From a virus: DNA of 42,366 bases. The notes beneath the pieces were generated by a model. It searched no databases and had not been told where the DNA came from. It saw nothing but the letters and a program-made list of their open reading frames with translations. The translations under genes and the position numbers were made by a program. The stretch lies in the IMG/VR virus record IMGVR_UViG_3300031746_000054, positions 1-42,366 of that record; one strand, written 5' to 3'. The first letter of the stretch is position 1; each line of letters opens with the position of its first letter. Shown piece by piece: positions 6,864 to 15,446 of this stretch.

Positions 6864-6892
6864 AGTATGAGGCTAAATATACCCTTTGTCAA
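6864..6892 (-). promoter_or_regulatory. Sigma70-type early promoter
   Basis: Minus strand: TTGACA (6887-6892), a 17-base spacer beginning AAGGG, and CATACT (6864-6869). It lies downstream of the terminator at 7158 and opens the early region. Its context CTATTGACAAAGGG resembles the 5960 promoter. Confidence 0.85.
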
Positions 6893-7157
6893 TAGGTAGC
6901 GAGGGGTGTTTTAGTAATGGTTCGAGAGCAATCTGCTTCGATTTTAGGGGTTTTTACGGATGTGCTTCTAAGAGGAACCGCGAGGCTTTCGAGTGTGGGG
7001 CAGCTTGGGGATAGGGCAAGCCGACGATAAACGAGGCCGTAGGATTCGATTTGGGGGCTTTTAGCGACCCACCCTGTATGGTTGGATGGGGGGCTATAGG
7101 TGCGAGAGCGTAGCCCCTCCCACAAGGCCGTTGTATAGGCGCTGAGTGCCGTCGGAC
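6893..7157. other. Intergenic stretch between terminator and early promoter, no supported gene
   Basis: About 265 bases hold no reading frame with a credible start. It contains an inverted repeat (ggggcta 7090-7096, tagcccc 7111-7117). The 12-mer gcttcgatttta (6935-6946) recurs upstream of the ParB promoter at 40833-40844. A block near 7042-7074 (ggccgtagga and ttgggggctt..gcgac) shares pieces with the gap at 38292-38474. This could be a regulatory region or a small RNA; nothing more can be said from sequence. Confidence 0.4.
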
Positions 7158-7196
7158 AACAAAAATCTGCCCAGCGGTAAAATCCGCTGGGCAGAT
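7158..7196 (-). terminator. Rho-independent terminator ending the late transcript
   Basis: On the minus strand a perfect 13-base stem (7184-7196 with 7165-7177) with a six-base loop is followed directly by TTTTTGTT. It lies 18 bases after the stop of the last late gene (7215) and before the early promoter at 6892, so it separates late and early transcription units. Confidence 0.93.
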
Positions 7197-7214
7197 GCAT
7201 TTATCGAGTGTGGA

Positions 7215-7478
7215 CTATTTTCTGATTATCTTTTTAATGTATGCCCTGACCGTCGCATCCTTCCAGAACCGTTCCAAACCAAGAATGATAATCGTGGTTA
7301 TTAGCAAAAGCTCGACAATCAATATTGCTCGGTTGCTTTCATAGATTTGTACTTTGTGAAATATCCAGATTAGAACGAGATTTATATATACACAGATGGC
7401 CAAGCCTATCGCGCTGGCTCCGAAGATAATTTCTTTTACCTGTTCCCACTTGCTGACCTCGGCGTGGTACTCACTCAT
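7215..7478 (-). CDS. Two-helix membrane protein, holin-like (87 aa)
   Basis: ATG 7478 overlaps the phosphoesterase stop as ATGA. Two hydrophobic segments are clear: about 19-41 (ASAIGLAICVYINLVLIWIF) and about 52-68 (AILIVELLLITTIIILGL), followed by a basic end (RAYIKKIIRK). Position at the end of the late operon, size and topology fit a class II-type holin, but no lytic enzyme lies beside it. Call by shape and place only. Confidence 0.5.
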   Translation of the reverse strand: MSEYHAEVSKWEQVKEIIFGASAIGLAICVYINLVLIWIFHKVQIYESNRAILIVELLLITTIIILGLERFWKDATVRAYIKKIIRK

Positions 7479-8218
7479 GTCTTGTCTCCACATATCCAGC
7501 TAATCGACGGCTGGCCTCTGAGAATCTGAGCATAAGAGCCGTCGTTCAGGTCGCCGTCGTCAACCACTGAGCCGTAAAGTTCTGGCGATAAAATCATTCT
7601 GGCCGTGTGGGTGTGACCGATACAGAAGTTCATCTTACAGCATTGAGATTCTTTCAGGGCATTACCCCACACGATACCTGTCAGGTCGGTATAACATTCG
7701 CCTTCGGTCCCTGATGGTTTGGGGTTATGATATTTGCCGGGTCGCTTCCATCCACGCCACTCGCAGAACTTAAACCAGAGCTTGTAGTTTATCCGTAATG
7801 CAATCTTAGCAAACCAGAGATAGAACGGCCTGAGCCAGCTCCAGTCAACAGCCAATCTATCGCCATGCTCAAAGTGCCAGTTATCTATATCGACTGAATT
7901 CACAATGATAATATTCTTGTCTTTGCCAAAGACGCGCTTGACCAAATAATCAGGGTCATGGTTGCCGCAGACATAGATAAACTGATTACCACCGAGCGCG
8001 CGTCTGAAGTTGTCGATTGTCTCTGAGCCTTCGTACATATCCGAGCCGTAAATCACGAAGTCGAATAAGTCGCCGTTCCCTATCGCGGTTGCGTTCTCGC
8101 GCAAGGCCATACCAAGAAATCGTACTATGCCGGAGCCTAAACCATAGGGACTCTGATGCCAGTCTGAGGAAACGTCAATGAGGTCGGGATTTCGTGCTGA
8201 AAGTCTGACGAGTTTCAT
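7475..8218 (-). CDS. Calcineurin-like metallophosphoesterase (247 aa)
   Basis: The two-metal phosphoesterase motifs are present in order: SDWH (Asp19, His21), GNGDLFD (47-53), GNHD (85-88), EHGD (about 117-120) and GHTH (about 199-202). These enzymes hydrolyse phosphoester bonds; the group includes UDP-diacylglucosamine hydrolase-like and nuclease-like members. The middle segment (residues 125-185) is long and rich in Trp and Phe, which may seat a lipid or large substrate. The substrate cannot be named. It lies at the end of the tail/tip genes, next to a holin-like protein, so a role at the cell envelope is possible. Confidence 0.85.
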   Translation of the reverse strand: MKLVRLSARNPDLIDVSSDWHQSPYGLGSGIVRFLGMALRENATAIGNGDLFDFVIYGSDMYEGSETIDNFRRALGGNQFIYVCGNHDPDYLVKRVFGKDKNIIIVNSVDIDNWHFEHGDRLAVDWSWLRPFYLWFAKIALRINYKLWFKFCEWRGWKRPGKYHNPKPSGTEGECYTDLTGIVWGNALKESQCCKMNFCIGHTHTARMILSPELYGSVVDDGDLNDGSYAQILRGQPSISWICGDKT

Positions 8219-8228
8219 GGCTCCTCCT

Positions 8229-8636
8229 TTACTTCGGCAACTTCCCTTCTATCGTAGTAACTTTTGTCTTTAAGAGGTCAACCTCTGCTTTCAGTGTATC
8301 AATCAAAATTATCTTTGGGTCAGTAAGAGCAATCTTGGTAGTCATAACCTGCTCCAGCGTCGTAACACGATTGCCTATAAATGGCAACTGAGTTCTTGCA
8401 GGCAAATCAACGAGTGCATCAAGTTCTGCCTTGCTGATGAGCATAGCATTGGCCGTGAGCAAGAATGTATATGGCTGAGTAGCACTTTCAACGACCACGA
8501 CTGGTAGAGGGGTAGAACCTATTGCTCCGACCATTATAGGCGGTACGCCTATAATCAATTCGCCTATACCGAGTAAGTCGGCTCTATTCTGAATCTCTGC
8601 TGTCAAGTGTTCGCAAATTAAAACTTTTCTCATCAT
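8229..8636 (-). CDS. Unknown tail-tip region protein (135 aa)
   Basis: Two adjacent ATGs (8636, 8633) follow AGGAGGC; the upstream start at 8651 lacks a ribosome site. The C-terminal 40 residues (LKAEVDLLKTKVTTIEGKLP) form a short coiled coil, as in trimeric fibre parts. It follows a glycine-rich fibre gene with a nearby stop, so it is probably a tip or chaperone protein. No family was recognised. Confidence 0.6.
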   Translation of the reverse strand: MMRKVLICEHLTAEIQNRADLLGIGELIIGVPPIMVGAIGSTPLPVVVVESATQPYTFLLTANAMLISKAELDALVDLPARTQLPFIGNRVTTLEQVMTTKIALTDPKIILIDTLKAEVDLLKTKVTTIEGKLPK

Positions 8637-8641
8637 GCCTC

Positions 8642-9559
8642 CTATGGCCATGTAACTTTATTGATTGTTCCCGTTGTTCCTGCAGTTCCCGCTGTGCCGG
8701 GAGCATGAGGACTTCCACCGGCTCCGCCAGTTACGAGTTCGCTTCCCCAAGAAGCCGTTCTATATAAAAGTAGAATATGCCCACCACCACCACCCCCTCC
8801 CCCGCCGCAACCGCCAGTGGGAATATCCTCGCCTCCGCCACCTCCGCCAGATCCACCACAACAGGGCGTCGCCCAATCTGGATTAACCAACAATAATGCT
8901 AGAATGGGATTCGTACAGGCTAAAGTGGAGAGCGTAACCAACCCGCCAGCTCCGCCATTAAATCCGGTTGAGTTCCCTCCTGCGCCTCCTCCCTTCCCAA
9001 AACCAGTACCGGGAGATGCAGGCTGGGAACCAACCTCGTCACCCCCTCCTGAATCAGAACCGCCAGTGCCTCCTAGTCCACCATTTGCTCTAATAATACC
9101 GCTAGTATTCACAATATTAAAGGCTGAAATGAGTATTACGCCCGCTCCTCCTCCCCCAGAACCTCCCCCATAGGTCGGGCCATCACCACCTCCCCCCAAC
9201 CCTCCTATACCACCACCGCCTAAAGTCCCCGATGGTGCTCCTGCCCCCGGCAATAGCTTACCAGTACCCCCGGCACCGCCATTATTATCAATGATTCCGT
9301 TATTGGTAAGACTACCTTTGCATAAAATACGATATCCTTTGGTGTAAAGGGTTATCCCGCCATTGATTGTCAAGGAATTATATTGCATATCGCGGGTCAG
9401 GTTAGTGTTTATCGAAATGGTAATATCACCATCTGAGCCATCACCACACATAATTGTAAGAATGGCTGAGTCATATTGAGTTTCAAGATTGTTTAATCTT
9501 GCTGCGCTCATTCCCGGTGCTGCTGCCTCGACCCAAGTGCTGTTTTTAATGTAAGCCAT
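8642..9559 (-). CDS. Glycine-rich tail adhesin (305 aa)
   Basis: The N-terminal 90 residues (SAARLNNLETQYDSAI, then a beta region LTINGGITLYTKGYRILCKG) resemble a fibre attachment part. Residues about 92-300 hold runs of Gly separated by short linkers (GGGGIGGLGGGGDG, GGCGGGGGGGGGH), the composition of phage adhesin tips that fold as polyglycine II bundles, as in the T4-like S16 gp38. Four Cys lie in the Gly-rich part. Receptor binding is the probable role. The Gly-rich DNA is GC-rich and tandemly repetitive, a place where diversity can arise. Confidence 0.75.
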   Translation of the reverse strand: MAYIKNSTWVEAAAPGMSAARLNNLETQYDSAILTIMCGDGSDGDITISINTNLTRDMQYNSLTINGGITLYTKGYRILCKGSLTNNGIIDNNGGAGGTGKLLPGAGAPSGTLGGGGIGGLGGGGDGPTYGGGSGGGGAGVILISAFNIVNTSGIIRANGGLGGTGGSDSGGGDEVGSQPASPGTGFGKGGGAGGNSTGFNGGAGGLVTLSTLACTNPILALLLVNPDWATPCCGGSGGGGGGEDIPTGGCGGGGGGGGGHILLLYRTASWGSELVTGGAGGSPHAPGTAGTAGTTGTINKVTWP

Positions 9560-9595
9560 TTAGTTATCCTCGCTTTCTTGAAACCATGCAACTAA

Positions 9596-10060
9596 TCAGG
9601 CCTCGGTGATAGAATCTTGCCTCTCAACAGTAATCGACTCTAAGTTTGTTTTGTTTCGGCTATAAAGGATTCGTGCAATCATGATTCCAGTGTTAGCCGA
9701 AGCAGTAGCCGCAGCCCCCGCAAACCAACCCATCTCCCTGATATTGATAACCGCATCGTCGGGCGAGAGATAATGTATCGTCTTGATAACTCCTGTGCTC
9801 GGATAACTACGCGAGGTCGTTATCTTGCGGAACCCTTCGGCTACCAGAATGGTTTGCCCTATGGCTGGAGCTGTTGCATCTGTTCCCACGGCGAGATATT
9901 TAATCTGGCCATCGGTCACCACACCACCCAATACATCACGCATCATATTCTTGCCGACAGTCATTAGCAGGTTCTTGAACTCCGCGATATGGATGATTTT
10001 GCCGTTCAAATCGAAGCTGGTTATCCTGACATTGGTTGCCCATTGATAATCACTTTTCAT
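9596..10060 (-). CDS. Tail tip / fibre-like virion protein (154 aa)
   Basis: The segment NLLMTVGKNMMRDVLGG, then IKYLAVGTDATAPAIGQT and IREMGWFAG, is the pattern of a phage virion family that caps fibres or baseplates. The protein at 26685-27284 has a similar pattern (NILVDTGEMALLSAFFATG, IYLALDARAVPAEADT), so the genome carries two diverged relatives. ATG 10060 lies just after the hub gene. No catalytic motif was seen. Confidence 0.65.
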   Translation of the reverse strand: MKSDYQWATNVRITSFDLNGKIIHIAEFKNLLMTVGKNMMRDVLGGVVTDGQIKYLAVGTDATAPAIGQTILVAEGFRKITTSRSYPSTGVIKTIHYLSPDDAVINIREMGWFAGAAATASANTGIMIARILYSRNKTNLESITVERQDSITEA

Positions 10061-10070
10061 GCTTACCTCG

Positions 10071-11489
10071 TTAGCAAGGATATTTGGATGCGCTCGGATA
10101 GTTAGTTACCGATGGAATCTGACACGCAAAGGGCGACTGTGTTATCGCCTCCGCCCACTTCCAGTTGTCGGATTGTGTCTTTGAAATTACGAGAACCTGC
10201 TGCTTCCCTACCATAATCTGAGCTACTATATCTTCTTTTGCGTCAAGCCATGCGCTGAAGAAAGCAGTCCAATCCTTCTGTGCTGCCCCCTCAATGGCGT
10301 TCACCGTATAGATACATTGGTTCTTTGAGTGGATGGTAATGTCCATCGACTCAATAAGCAGGGGCGTAGAGTTAAGGCCATAAGCAGGATAGGTTACTGT
10401 TACCACCTGTCCCGGCGCAAGGCCATACTTCCAAACCGCAAAGGTGAACTGTCTGCCCATCACGGCATACTTAGTCAGTAGGGAAGTGCCTGCCGCCCAC
10501 GCTCCGTCCTTAGTGTTAAGGTTCGGTTCATCGTCAACCCATTCTACGATACCTGTACCGCCCTCAATGGCGAGCTGCGTTGCCTGTGCGGTTAAATCTT
10601 CGGACATGGCCAGAATATCGTACTCTCCATAATAGGTGAACTCCAGCGCGGCTCCACCTGCTGGTGCAACCTCGGCAGATATAATCGGGTCGCCCTTAGT
10701 CCAATAAAAAACTTTGCCTGTATCTATACCCTTGATTCCTACGGTCTTGACCACAGTATTGATTTTGCAGATGGGTACTTGGTTAAGTGCGAAGCTCATC
10801 GCCCATGCTTTAGTTACGCCATCACCTGTTCGGGTCTCGATCTGCTGCAGCGTAGTGTCTCGGCCAGCTCTGATATATTGCCTGTTTCGATAAGACGGAT
10901 TCCTCTTGCTCAGATGGCAACTGCCCTTGATAATATCGAGTGCGGAAACGGCAAATGGGGCTGGGGTCGTGGTGGGCGCGATGAACCAGATTGCCTTGTT
11001 TTTGTCAATGTACCAGATAAACCCCGACTTCTCGGCCAGCGCGTCAAATGCCTTGCTGACCTGCCCATAATTCACTCTTGTTTCCAGAATCGTTGACCCT
11101 GCCTGAATAGACCCGACAGTAATTCCTTCGGCGGTCAGGTATTTGGTAACGAGGTCTTGGAATATATAACCTGCAGTTTGGCTTAGATAAGATTCTGCTG
11201 CCAGTCTCTTATCGGCGAGATAATGCCAGTCTACACATTTAAGTCCATGCAAAAGACACGTTGATTTGGTGACTCGCGTTATGGGGTCGGGAGTATCAAT
11301 AAATCCGCCGAAGATGAGGTTGTCATTATCATAGATAGTAACCTTCTGCCCTTTCACATAGCTTTTTGTTCCCAGCAGGTCTACCACGCAGAACTCCGCG
11401 GTACTTCGCTGCCCGATAGCATCATGGACCTTGAAGGTTCCCTTCTGCATGGAGATAGAGACATCGGTTATCTTGGTTACTACGCTCAT
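10071..11489 (-). CDS. Baseplate/tail hub protein (472 aa)
   Basis: The gene follows the tape measure with a four-base overlap (11486-11489). The N-terminus (ITDVSISMQKGTFKVHDAIG, FCVVDLLGTKSYVKGQKV) and the segment VNYGQVSKAFDALAEKSGFIWYIDKNK are typical of hub proteins of the gp27/siphophage Tal-like kind, which close the tube and carry the tip. No lysozyme or peptidase domain is fused at the C-terminus. The order tape measure, then hub, then tip proteins supports the call. Confidence 0.75.
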   Translation of the reverse strand: MSVVTKITDVSISMQKGTFKVHDAIGQRSTAEFCVVDLLGTKSYVKGQKVTIYDNDNLIFGGFIDTPDPITRVTKSTCLLHGLKCVDWHYLADKRLAAESYLSQTAGYIFQDLVTKYLTAEGITVGSIQAGSTILETRVNYGQVSKAFDALAEKSGFIWYIDKNKAIWFIAPTTTPAPFAVSALDIIKGSCHLSKRNPSYRNRQYIRAGRDTTLQQIETRTGDGVTKAWAMSFALNQVPICKINTVVKTVGIKGIDTGKVFYWTKGDPIISAEVAPAGGAALEFTYYGEYDILAMSEDLTAQATQLAIEGGTGIVEWVDDEPNLNTKDGAWAAGTSLLTKYAVMGRQFTFAVWKYGLAPGQVVTVTYPAYGLNSTPLLIESMDITIHSKNQCIYTVNAIEGAAQKDWTAFFSAWLDAKEDIVAQIMVGKQQVLVISKTQSDNWKWAEAITQSPFACQIPSVTNYPSASKYPC

Positions 11490-14400
11490 GTTCTGATTCC
11501 CTGTCGTAAATAGATTGTGTCTACCATCGCTTGGCCGACCTTATGAATATCAGCTTCTTCTCGGACTACCATCTCGGCGACATTGACGTTAATTGATATG
11601 GTCTGCGCCGGAGCCGTTTGATTCATCGGAGTTATCAGAGCTGCAAGTTTATCCAGAGGAAAAACAACTTCGGGCATGGCCGGAGTTTGTCGCTCGGTCA
11701 GCAAAGAAGCCAATGAGCTGAAGGCCTCTCGGACTTCGCGCACTATCGGCACTTGCCCCTCTCTCAGTAATGCCGCCAGTTCAGCCAAAGGAAACGAGGA
11801 TTCGGAAACGCGCGGCTGCTTCTGCGTTGTTATCAAACCTGCCAGCTTGTCGAGAGCAACACGGAGTTCGCCCACTATTGGAGTTTGGGTATCACCTATC
11901 AAGGTTGCAAGTTTATCAATGGGGAAAGTAGTCTCTGTCGTTGCTGGGGGTCCGCTTTCTTTTATTGCGGTCGCCAGACCGTCGACCGGGAAACTCAAGT
12001 CGGGTGCCGCTGGCGGTTCCTGTTGCTTCAATAAAGTGGCTAACTCATCGAGTGTAGAGCGTATCTCGCGCGCAAGAGGAGCCTGCTCGTCTTTCAATAT
12101 AGCTGCCAACTCGCGTAAAGGAAAGGGCGGGGCTGGAGCTTGGGCAGTCTGCCCTCCTGACAAAACGCTCGCGAACTTATCTAGCACGCTGCGGACTTCT
12201 TGTAGAATGGGGTTCTGCGCATCGCTCAACTTCCTCGCCAGCTCGTCGATGGGAAACACGAAGTCTGGCAGCTTGGTCGATTGTTCATCCCTCAAGAGAG
12301 CAGCTAGTTTTTCGAATGGGAATACTATCTCTGGCAGCTTGGTACTGACCATACCCTTCAAAAGATTGCCCAACTTGTCAAGAGGCAAGACGGCTTCTGG
12401 TTCTTTCTCACCCACAAGCGCGAGCGTGGGCTTCAGAGCGATAGCACCATGCTGCATAGGGGTAACGTATGCTCCATAGCCGGGAACCTCAGTAGGAGAA
12501 GTTGGAGCTGGAACATTAGGAACATTTGCCGCCGCTGTCGCTGCCGCCTCTGCTGCTGCCTTTACTCTATTAAGTTCATCGGTTAACTCTCGCGCTGCCT
12601 GGCGGCAATAATATAATTTATTCTCTAAGCCCACAATTCCTTCAGCTTGCGTTTTTAGAATTTCGGCAACCTTATCATTCAAGATATCAAGTTGAGTCTG
12701 TGTGTCCTGTACTGCGTCAGCATAATCCTCTACAATCACCTTCTGGGCATTGAGTGCTGTGTTGGCTTCAATCAGTCCGCCCGGGCCATTTATAGCATTG
12801 TCTAACCCCGCACTTAACTCACCACCCGGAGCCAGGGATGCTCCAATCTTTTGAATCTCGTCCCAGACAGTACCAAAGATGGTCTCTCTATTAGCGCCCT
12901 GTATATCCTCCACACCCTCTTTTAATTTATATAATTGAGGCCCGAATTCCACATTCGCCTGTGCTTCAAGTATATCTTTTCGATTTTCAAGGGCAGCAAT
13001 CTGAGCATCAATATCCTCGGTGTTAAACCCCTGAAACTCTAGTTGTAGTTTTGTTACCTTTAATGGGTCAATTTTTTCTTGGATTGCTTGTATCTGGTCT
13101 TCGTATGCCTGCATCCCCTCCAGCCTAGGACTGGAGAGTTCGGCAAGCCTATCGTTGGCTGCAGATATAGCGTCTTCGAAATCACTTACTTTCTTCTCTG
13201 CATTACCATAGGCTGTTTGCAGTTTCTTTAGTTCGCCCTCTGCGTCTGCAAGGCTTTTCTTCTGAGTCTTCAGGGTGCTATTCAGGTCATCAATTTCGTC
13301 TTTATATCCTGCAGCGTTTCTCTCGGTATAGTCATATAAATCGCGTGCTTCTTCAAGTTCAGCGTTAAACCCTTCCTGTTTATCAGTAGCCGCTTCTATA
13401 TCCCTGGTTAATGCCTCTTGCTGTCTCTCATTTAGAGCCTGCGCCTCCGTGAGAGCCTTGGTCGCTGCTGCCGCTTCCTTCTCCGCATCAGTCAGTTCCC
13501 TGACAGGCGTAGGCGCTCCGGTGAGAATCCGCATAAGCCAGCTTACACCATCGCCAATAATCTTGAATGACTTCTGAAAGAAACTCGTTATCTTCTCCCA
13601 ATGGCGCCATAGAGCAATCCCAGCCGCAATAAGTAAACCGATGGCGGTAATTATTATGCCGATAGGGTTAGCATTCAGCGCAAGATTCAAAAGCCATTGA
13701 GCTGCTGTAAGTGCGGTCAGGACTCCACGCAGGGCAGTACCAGCAATCGTGAGTGCCCCGAGAGCGATTTTATGCAGGATGAGCTGAACTGTCGAACTCA
13801 TTACGATAGCCTTGAATCCTGTCCAGAGCTGAATCATCTTCGGCCATTGGCCTATCATTATCAGAGATGTGCCAATTACCAGGGCTAAAGCTCCAGTCAG
13901 AACAGCCAACGCGACCCCCATAACTTTTATGGGTCCGGGCATCTTGTTAAACCTCGATATAAGTGTACTGAGGGCGTTCGCAAGAAACTTGACCGCTGGT
14001 AAAAGCACATATCCGATAGATTCCATCAACGCATCTATGGAGTTCTTGATTTGAGCCATCGCCCCGGCTGTGCTCTTGCCATACTTCTCGGCGGTTCCAC
14101 CGACCCTTGCCTGTATTGCGGCAAGGGCTTCACTCGCGCTGGCTCCCTCTTTGAGCACAATTCCATAACGAGCCAGCATCGTAGTATTGCCTTGTGCTAC
14201 CTTACCTATCAGCATAGAGGCTGTGGAGAGATTGATTCCCTTTGCCGCGGCTAGGTCAAGCGCGAGGGGTAAGAGCTTTAAGGCTTTCTGGTAATCACCA
14301 GTGATATTAACGAGCTGGATTAACGATTCGCGTAACTCATCTTCATTGACGGCAGTAGCTTTCTCAGTTTCCGTAAGATATCTTTCAATGTCTCCTCTTA

Positions 14401-14686
14401 CATTATCATAAGCAACTCCTACATTACTTAATACTGATGAGAGCCTGATAAGCTGCGCTTCCTCATCGGCAGCTCCCTTAACGGCTGACCCCAAGAACGC
14501 GGTCATCGCCGCGCCAATTCCAGTTATGGCGACGCCTACCTTGGTCATCTCTGCCGAAGCAAGCGCAGTTTGCTTTGATTGCTCCTGCAGACCTTTGAGG
14601 TCGGCATTGAGCTTGGCCATATCAGAATCCCACGAGCCAAAATCAATGCCTAGCTTTAATAGAGCATCGCCAATACTGATAGGCAT
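11486..14686 (-). CDS. Tail tape measure protein (1066 aa)
   Basis: The length, a helical N-terminus (DALLKLGIDFGSWDSDMAKL), the hydrophobic segments at about 255-285 and 310-360, and a coiled-coil middle (about 400-560) are typical of tape measure proteins, which set tail length and pass into the host envelope. The region KYGKSTAGAMAQIKNSIDAL is a common tape-measure signature. At about 1066 residues and 0.15 nm per residue the tail would be near 160 nm. The C-terminal third is unusual in holding tandem repeats (11625-12405). It follows a LuxR-type gene and precedes the hub gene. Confidence 0.92.
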   Translation of the reverse strand: MPISIGDALLKLGIDFGSWDSDMAKLNADLKGLQEQSKQTALASAEMTKVGVAITGIGAAMTAFLGSAVKGAADEEAQLIRLSSVLSNVGVAYDNVRGDIERYLTETEKATAVNEDELRESLIQLVNITGDYQKALKLLPLALDLAAAKGINLSTASMLIGKVAQGNTTMLARYGIVLKEGASASEALAAIQARVGGTAEKYGKSTAGAMAQIKNSIDALMESIGYVLLPAVKFLANALSTLISRFNKMPGPIKVMGVALAVLTGALALVIGTSLIMIGQWPKMIQLWTGFKAIVMSSTVQLILHKIALGALTIAGTALRGVLTALTAAQWLLNLALNANPIGIIITAIGLLIAAGIALWRHWEKITSFFQKSFKIIGDGVSWLMRILTGAPTPVRELTDAEKEAAAATKALTEAQALNERQQEALTRDIEAATDKQEGFNAELEEARDLYDYTERNAAGYKDEIDDLNSTLKTQKKSLADAEGELKKLQTAYGNAEKKVSDFEDAISAANDRLAELSSPRLEGMQAYEDQIQAIQEKIDPLKVTKLQLEFQGFNTEDIDAQIAALENRKDILEAQANVEFGPQLYKLKEGVEDIQGANRETIFGTVWDEIQKIGASLAPGGELSAGLDNAINGPGGLIEANTALNAQKVIVEDYADAVQDTQTQLDILNDKVAEILKTQAEGIVGLENKLYYCRQAARELTDELNRVKAAAEAAATAAANVPNVPAPTSPTEVPGYGAYVTPMQHGAIALKPTLALVGEKEPEAVLPLDKLGNLLKGMVSTKLPEIVFPFEKLAALLRDEQSTKLPDFVFPIDELARKLSDAQNPILQEVRSVLDKFASVLSGGQTAQAPAPPFPLRELAAILKDEQAPLAREIRSTLDELATLLKQQEPPAAPDLSFPVDGLATAIKESGPPATTETTFPIDKLATLIGDTQTPIVGELRVALDKLAGLITTQKQPRVSESSFPLAELAALLREGQVPIVREVREAFSSLASLLTERQTPAMPEVVFPLDKLAALITPMNQTAPAQTISINVNVAEMVVREEADIHKVGQAMVDTIYLRQGIRT
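11625..12405 (-). repeat. Tandem protein repeats in the tape measure C-terminus
   Basis: Residues about 761-1020 hold at least eight copies of a 22-residue unit with core FPLDKLAALL, alternating with a related unit (PIVREVRE, then SLASLL). Pairs of the two types make a 43-44-residue super-unit. The pattern is of amphipathic helices joined by Pro-rich turns. Such repeats are not part of the usual tape measure core. Confidence 0.8.
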
Positions 14687-15186
14687 TATATTTTCCCCCG
14701 CTTTAATTGAGGCATTTTAACCTCATATTGACCATCCTGCATTTGCTGTATCATGGCAAATGCGTCCACAAGACCTAATTTGTGAGCTACCAATACTGCA
14801 ACTAAACGGCTACCGATTCCGACCTCTATTCCTAATTTACCGAATATACGGGAGCAATGATTCTTGGCAGTCTGCTCGGACATTCTCAACTCATAGCCTA
14901 TCTGTTTATTGGACAAACCTGCCGACATACATTTCACCACTTGAAGCTCACGTGGAGTCAAAGCAACTTCAAGCACATTGTTCTGAGTGTACTGCCGCAC
15001 CGCTAACAAATACATAGCCCTCTCTACTGTGCGTACTCCCATCGCCTTCACACCCTTGCCCACATACTCAGTAAATGTTTTCCGGGTGCAATCCATTTCT
15101 ACTGCTGCCTCAGCCCTTGTTTTACCCTCAGCCAATAGCGCCAGAGCATTTTTGAATCTAGGGTGCATTGACTTCTTGAGTAACAT
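14686..15186 (-). CDS. LuxR/GerE-type transcription regulator in the tail module (166 aa)
   Basis: Residues about 73-138 are a clear GerE/LuxR helix-turn-helix: ALTPRELQVVKCMSAGLSNK, then QIGYELRMSEQTAKNHCSRI and FGKLGIE. The first 65 residues (ALLAEGKTRAEAAVEMDCTR, KTFTEYVGKG) look like a second, degenerate copy of a similar fold. There is no receiver or ligand domain. ATG 15186 overlaps the preceding stop (TGATG), so it is translationally coupled to the tail chaperone. A regulator between chaperone and tape measure is unusual; it may adjust late transcription. Confidence 0.85.
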   Translation of the reverse strand: MLLKKSMHPRFKNALALLAEGKTRAEAAVEMDCTRKTFTEYVGKGVKAMGVRTVERAMYLLAVRQYTQNNVLEVALTPRELQVVKCMSAGLSNKQIGYELRMSEQTAKNHCSRIFGKLGIEVGIGSRLVAVLVAHKLGLVDAFAMIQQMQDGQYEVKMPQLKRGKI

Positions 15187-15446
15187 CACTGATGCTCCCA
15201 CTTTATGTTATCGCCCATCTGCCTGAATAGCTCCATATCCGAGACTGTTTGGTTCGGATTACCGCCGGACTTAGCCGCTTCTATAAGTTTATCTTTGCGG
15301 ATAACGAGCTTCGCAATCATTAAATCAAGCAGTTCGTCCGTCCAGTTTGCAACTATGTAGTCCGGCGGCAATCCCCATTCGGTCAGAAGGAACTCAAAAG
15401 CCTCGCCTATCGTGAGAGTTTTGTCAGGCTCTCGCTCAGGCTTTTT
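15186..15446 (-). CDS. Tail assembly chaperone, frameshift extension (GT-like 'T' part)
   Basis: This frame has no good start of its own. It is open in the -1 frame relative to the chaperone gene from about 15446, and reads KTLTIGEAFEFLLTEWGL and then PPDYIVANWTDELLDLMI, a pattern typical of the T part of phage tail chaperones. Expression is expected by -1 slippage from the gene at 15407-15808, giving a longer minor product. The stop overlaps the LuxR start. Confidence 0.75.
   Translation of the reverse strand, partial: KKPEREPDKTLTIGEAFEFLLTEWGLPPDYIVANWTDELLDLMIAKLVIRKDKLIEAAKSGGNPNQTVSDMELFRQMGDNIKWEHQ

Noticed and set aside
6889-7200. Minus-strand frame of 103 codons
   Set aside because: Its start is inside the terminator stem, there is no ribosome site and its composition is not protein-like.
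8817-9173. Pro-rich plus-strand frame
   Set aside because: It is the antisense of Gly codons in the adhesin gene.
11676-12479. Plus-strand frame of 267 codons
   Set aside because: It is a mirror of the repeated part of the tape measure gene.
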